From positions 31,089-95,088 of the forward strand of contig NZ_JAEMUW010000023.1 of the NCBI RefSeq assembly GCF_016598485.1: a DNA stretch of 64,000 nucleotides, written 5' to 3'. The position numbers were made by a program, and so were the translations under genes. A model generated the notes under the pieces. The model had not been told where the DNA came from. It ran no database searches and saw only the letters and a list, made by a program, of their open reading frames with translations. This DNA comes from Micromonospora coerulea. GTDB lineage: Bacteria; Actinomycetota; Actinomycetes; Mycobacteriales; Micromonosporaceae. Shown here piece after piece: positions 61,928 through 64,000 of the stretch (its first letter is position 1; each line of letters begins with the position of its first letter).

Positions 61928-63021
61928 CGCCCGCTCCTCCGCGCCGCCCCGGCCCGGGGCAGAGTCGTCGGAGCGTCGTGACCGGCGCGCGAGGCCACCC
62001 CGATCCGCGCGGCCGGTGGCGCGGCGAGCGCGTTTCGCACGCCGCGCAGGGCGGACCGCCCCACCACACCGACCAGCCGCCCGGCGGTCAGCGGATACAG
62101 CGCCGCGATCCCGAGCGCGGCGAGCCCCACCGCGCCGGAGATCCGGGCGGCCCGCGCGAGGTGCCGCGCCTCGGGACGCGGGCCGTCGCCGAGGAACGGT
62201 CGCACCTCGGAGCGACCGAAGTAGACGTTGCGCCCGCCCAATCGAACGCCGAGCGCGCCGGCCATCGCCGCCTCGCACTGGCCGGCGTTCGGGCTCGGGT
62301 GATCGTTGCGGTCCCGACGCCAGACCCGCCAGGCACGCTCGCGATCGCCGTGCGCGGTCGGCGCGACGGCGATGGTGAGCAGCCCGGTCAGCCGGGCGGG
62401 TACCAGGTTGAGCAGATCGTCAAGGCGGGCGGCCGGGGTGCCGAACCGGGCGTAGCGGGGCGAGCGGTGCCCCACCATGGCGTCCAGCGTGTTCGCCGCG
62501 CGGTAGCCGAGCAGGCCTGGCAGCCCGGCGACGGCACCCCAGACCAGCGGCGCGACGACCGCGTCGGAGGTGTTCTCGGCGACCGACTCGACGGTGGCCC
62601 GGGCCAGTTCCGACTCGTCCAGCGCGGACGGGTCCCGACCGCACAGGTGCCCGAGCCGCTGGCGGGCCGCGGGCAGGTCACCCCGGCCCAGCGCCCGGCC
62701 CATCACCCGCGACTCGTGCCGCAGGGTCCGGCCGCCGAGGACGGTCCAGGTGCCGGCGGCCACCAGCGCGGCCCGCGCCACCGGGTGCCGCCGAGTGGCC
62801 AGCGCGGCGACGGCGCCGAGCAGCACCGGAGCGCCCACGGCGAGCGTGGTGAACGCCGCCCCGGCCGTCCGGTCCGGCCGGTAGAGCCGCTGCTCCAGCG
62901 CACCGGCCGCCCGGCCGAAGCCGGCCACCGGATGCCAGCGGCGGGGATCGCCGAGGAGCGAGTCCAGGGCGTAACCCGCCACCAGTCCCGCCGCGTTCGC
63001 CGTCGCGGTCACCTGCCGCAC
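61924..63021 (-). CDS. cobD: Adenosylcobinamide-phosphate synthase (CobD/CbiB)
   Basis: A 365-residue membrane protein of the CobD/CbiB family, attaching aminopropanol (phosphate) to adenosylcobyric acid. Marks are GYALDSLLGDPRRWHPVAGFGR near the start, ATVESVAENTSDAVVAPLVWGAVAGLPG, YRAANTLDAMVGHRSPRYARFG and HPSPNAGQCEAAMAGALGVRLGG. Several hydrophobic segments cover the first 100 residues, the middle and about 290-310. GTG start at 63021, coupled to cobQ by overlap. Confidence 0.94.
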   Translation of the reverse strand: MRQVTATANAAGLVAGYALDSLLGDPRRWHPVAGFGRAAGALEQRLYRPDRTAGAAFTTLAVGAPVLLGAVAALATRRHPVARAALVAAGTWTVLGGRTLRHESRVMGRALGRGDLPAARQRLGHLCGRDPSALDESELARATVESVAENTSDAVVAPLVWGAVAGLPGLLGYRAANTLDAMVGHRSPRYARFGTPAARLDDLLNLVPARLTGLLTIAVAPTAHGDRERAWRVWRRDRNDHPSPNAGQCEAAMAGALGVRLGGRNVYFGRSEVRPFLGDGPRPEARHLARAARISGAVGLAALGIAALYPLTAGRLVGVVGRSALRGVRNALAAPPAARIGVASRAGHDAPTTLPRAGAARRSGR

Positions 63022-63112
63022 CCGTCACCACCTCCGGCCGGCCAGCCTAGTCGTACGGCGGGGTGACCACCGTCGCGTCGCCACCCCGCTCCCCCGTGCA
63101 CGACCCGAACGC

Positions 63113-63883
63113 TCAGGCGGGCACCGGTGCGCGCCCCCGGCCCCGCCGGCCCCGGCCGGTCGGGGTGACGCCGGTTGCGCTCTCCTCCACCAGCGGGTCC
63201 AGCTCGTCGGGGGACCCGGTGTCACCGCTCCCGGCGGCCGGCTCGCCGCCCTCCCCGTCGTCCTCGCCACCGCCGTCGACCCGGTCGTCGAAGGGGTCGG
63301 GCATCTCACCGAACTCGTCGCCCGATGGGCCGTCCGGGTCGAGGCCGGGCACCTGGTGCCCGGCACGCGGGGCGGCGAACTCGGGCGGTGCGAACTCGTC
63401 GTCGAGCGGCCGGTCGTCGAGCGAGACGGGCGCCTGGCCCGACGGCACCGGCTCGGTGTCCTCGCCGTGCACCCGCCGCTCCGCCTCCGCGTCCTCGACG
63501 GTGCTGGTCGTCGCGCTGGGCCGGTTGCGCAGGAATCGGCCCCGGCCGCGGGACAGGTCGTGCCCCACCGCGACGGCCTCCAACTCGTAGAGGGTGCGGA
63601 GGTTGCCGGCGTCGTCGGTCCAGTCGCGGGTGTAGAGGCGGCCGACGACGACCACCGGGTCGCCCACCATCACCGAGGCGGCCACCCCCTCGGCCAGCTT
63701 CCGCCAGCAGTTGACCCGCACGCGCAGGCTGTTTCCGTCTACCCAGCGGCCGCTGTCCCGGTCGAGCCGACGGGCGGTGGAGGCGACCTTGAAGTTGGCC
63801 ACCAGGGTGTTGCTCTGGGTGGTGCGGCGCCACTCGGGCGCGGTCAGCACGTTGCCGACGACGGTGACGTACGTATCGAACAT
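63113..63883 (-). CDS. ssb: Single-stranded DNA-binding protein
   Basis: A 256-residue SSB. The OB fold is residues 1 to about 110 (MFDTYVTVVGNVLTAPEWRR, NSLRVRVNCWRKLAEGVAAS, GDPVVVVGRLYTRDWTDDAGN). The C-terminal half is an acidic, Gly/Pro/Asp-rich linker. It ends in basic GRGRRGRGRAPVPA rather than the acidic DDDIPF-type tip that recruits repair proteins, so this is probably a secondary SSB. ATG at 63883 has GGAGGG upstream. Confidence 0.9.
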   Translation of the reverse strand: MFDTYVTVVGNVLTAPEWRRTTQSNTLVANFKVASTARRLDRDSGRWVDGNSLRVRVNCWRKLAEGVAASVMVGDPVVVVGRLYTRDWTDDAGNLRTLYELEAVAVGHDLSRGRGRFLRNRPSATTSTVEDAEAERRVHGEDTEPVPSGQAPVSLDDRPLDDEFAPPEFAAPRAGHQVPGLDPDGPSGDEFGEMPDPFDDRVDGGGEDDGEGGEPAAGSGDTGSPDELDPLVEESATGVTPTGRGRRGRGRAPVPA

Positions 63884-64000
63884 CGTCCCTCCAGGGGAGA
63901 TTCGGGCTTGCCGTGACGAGTCGACTCGACGTCGAGCCTCGGCCACCGGACCGGCCGCGGGCGCCCCCGGCGGGCGGGCCTGTGGACGACGCGAGGGGCT

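Overview
The window looks like chromosome from a high-GC actinomycete, most likely a Micromonosporaceae member (Micromonospora-like). This is inferred from very high GC with strong third-position bias, frequent GTG starts, GGAGG-type ribosome binding sites, chains of ATGA/GTGA overlaps, and gene content: a CtaJ-like cytochrome oxidase subunit, a DUF5130 protein, an Rv2466c-like mycothiol-linked DsbA protein, an Eis-type acetyltransferase, group II truncated globin and class F sortase. No rRNA, tRNA, CRISPR array or prophage was seen.

Layout. 1-9.6 kb: poorly characterised membrane proteins, a DUF4331 protein, a frameshifted GNAT gene, a GrpB-family protein and propionyl-CoA synthetase prpE. 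9.6-18 kb: Eis-like acetyltransferase, rpiB, a DUF1015 protein, a DsbA-like protein, aminopeptidase pepN, DUF5130 and CtaJ-like genes. 18-31 kb: an amidase, a vapC remnant, then an eleven-gene minus-strand operon running from kynA (30.3 kb) to an ACMSD gene (19.7 kb). The operon encodes tryptophan breakdown through kynurenine and 3-hydroxyanthranilate, then 2-aminomuconate meta-cleavage to pyruvate and acetyl-CoA. Only a recognisable kynurenine formamidase is missing. An Lrp/AsnC regulator is divergent from it.

31-44.7 kb: a small exported protein and a class F sortase with a repeat-built N-terminus, an HNH nuclease, an MscS-type channel, an MFS transporter, truncated globin glbO, an ettA-thioesterase cluster, and a trehalose operon (otsA plus an otsB-GH15 fusion). 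44.8-63 kb: corrin genes in separate blocks (cobA/cysG, cobT, cobC; a CobB-like protein; cobQ, cobD). These are interrupted by a class A penicillin-binding protein, a SURF1 protein, an ATP-dependent DNA ligase, an M20 peptidase, a uridine kinase-like protein, a rhodanese and an insertion element carrying a solitary tnpB. The window closes with an ssb gene.

The strongest leads are: (1) a TnpB nuclease gene with imperfect terminal inverted repeats, serial 3' hairpins resembling an omega-RNA, and a RuvC-II site lacking the canonical Glu; (2) a CobB homologue that has lost the Walker A lysine, a Walker-B-like Glu and the amidotransferase cysteine, while CobQ nearby keeps the first and last of these; (3) the kynurenine operon without a formamidase and with a KMO carrying a C-terminal membrane helix; (4) a trehalose phosphatase-GH15 fusion behind the trehalose-phosphate synthase; (5) a sortase whose N-terminus is built from 87-bp tandem repeats.
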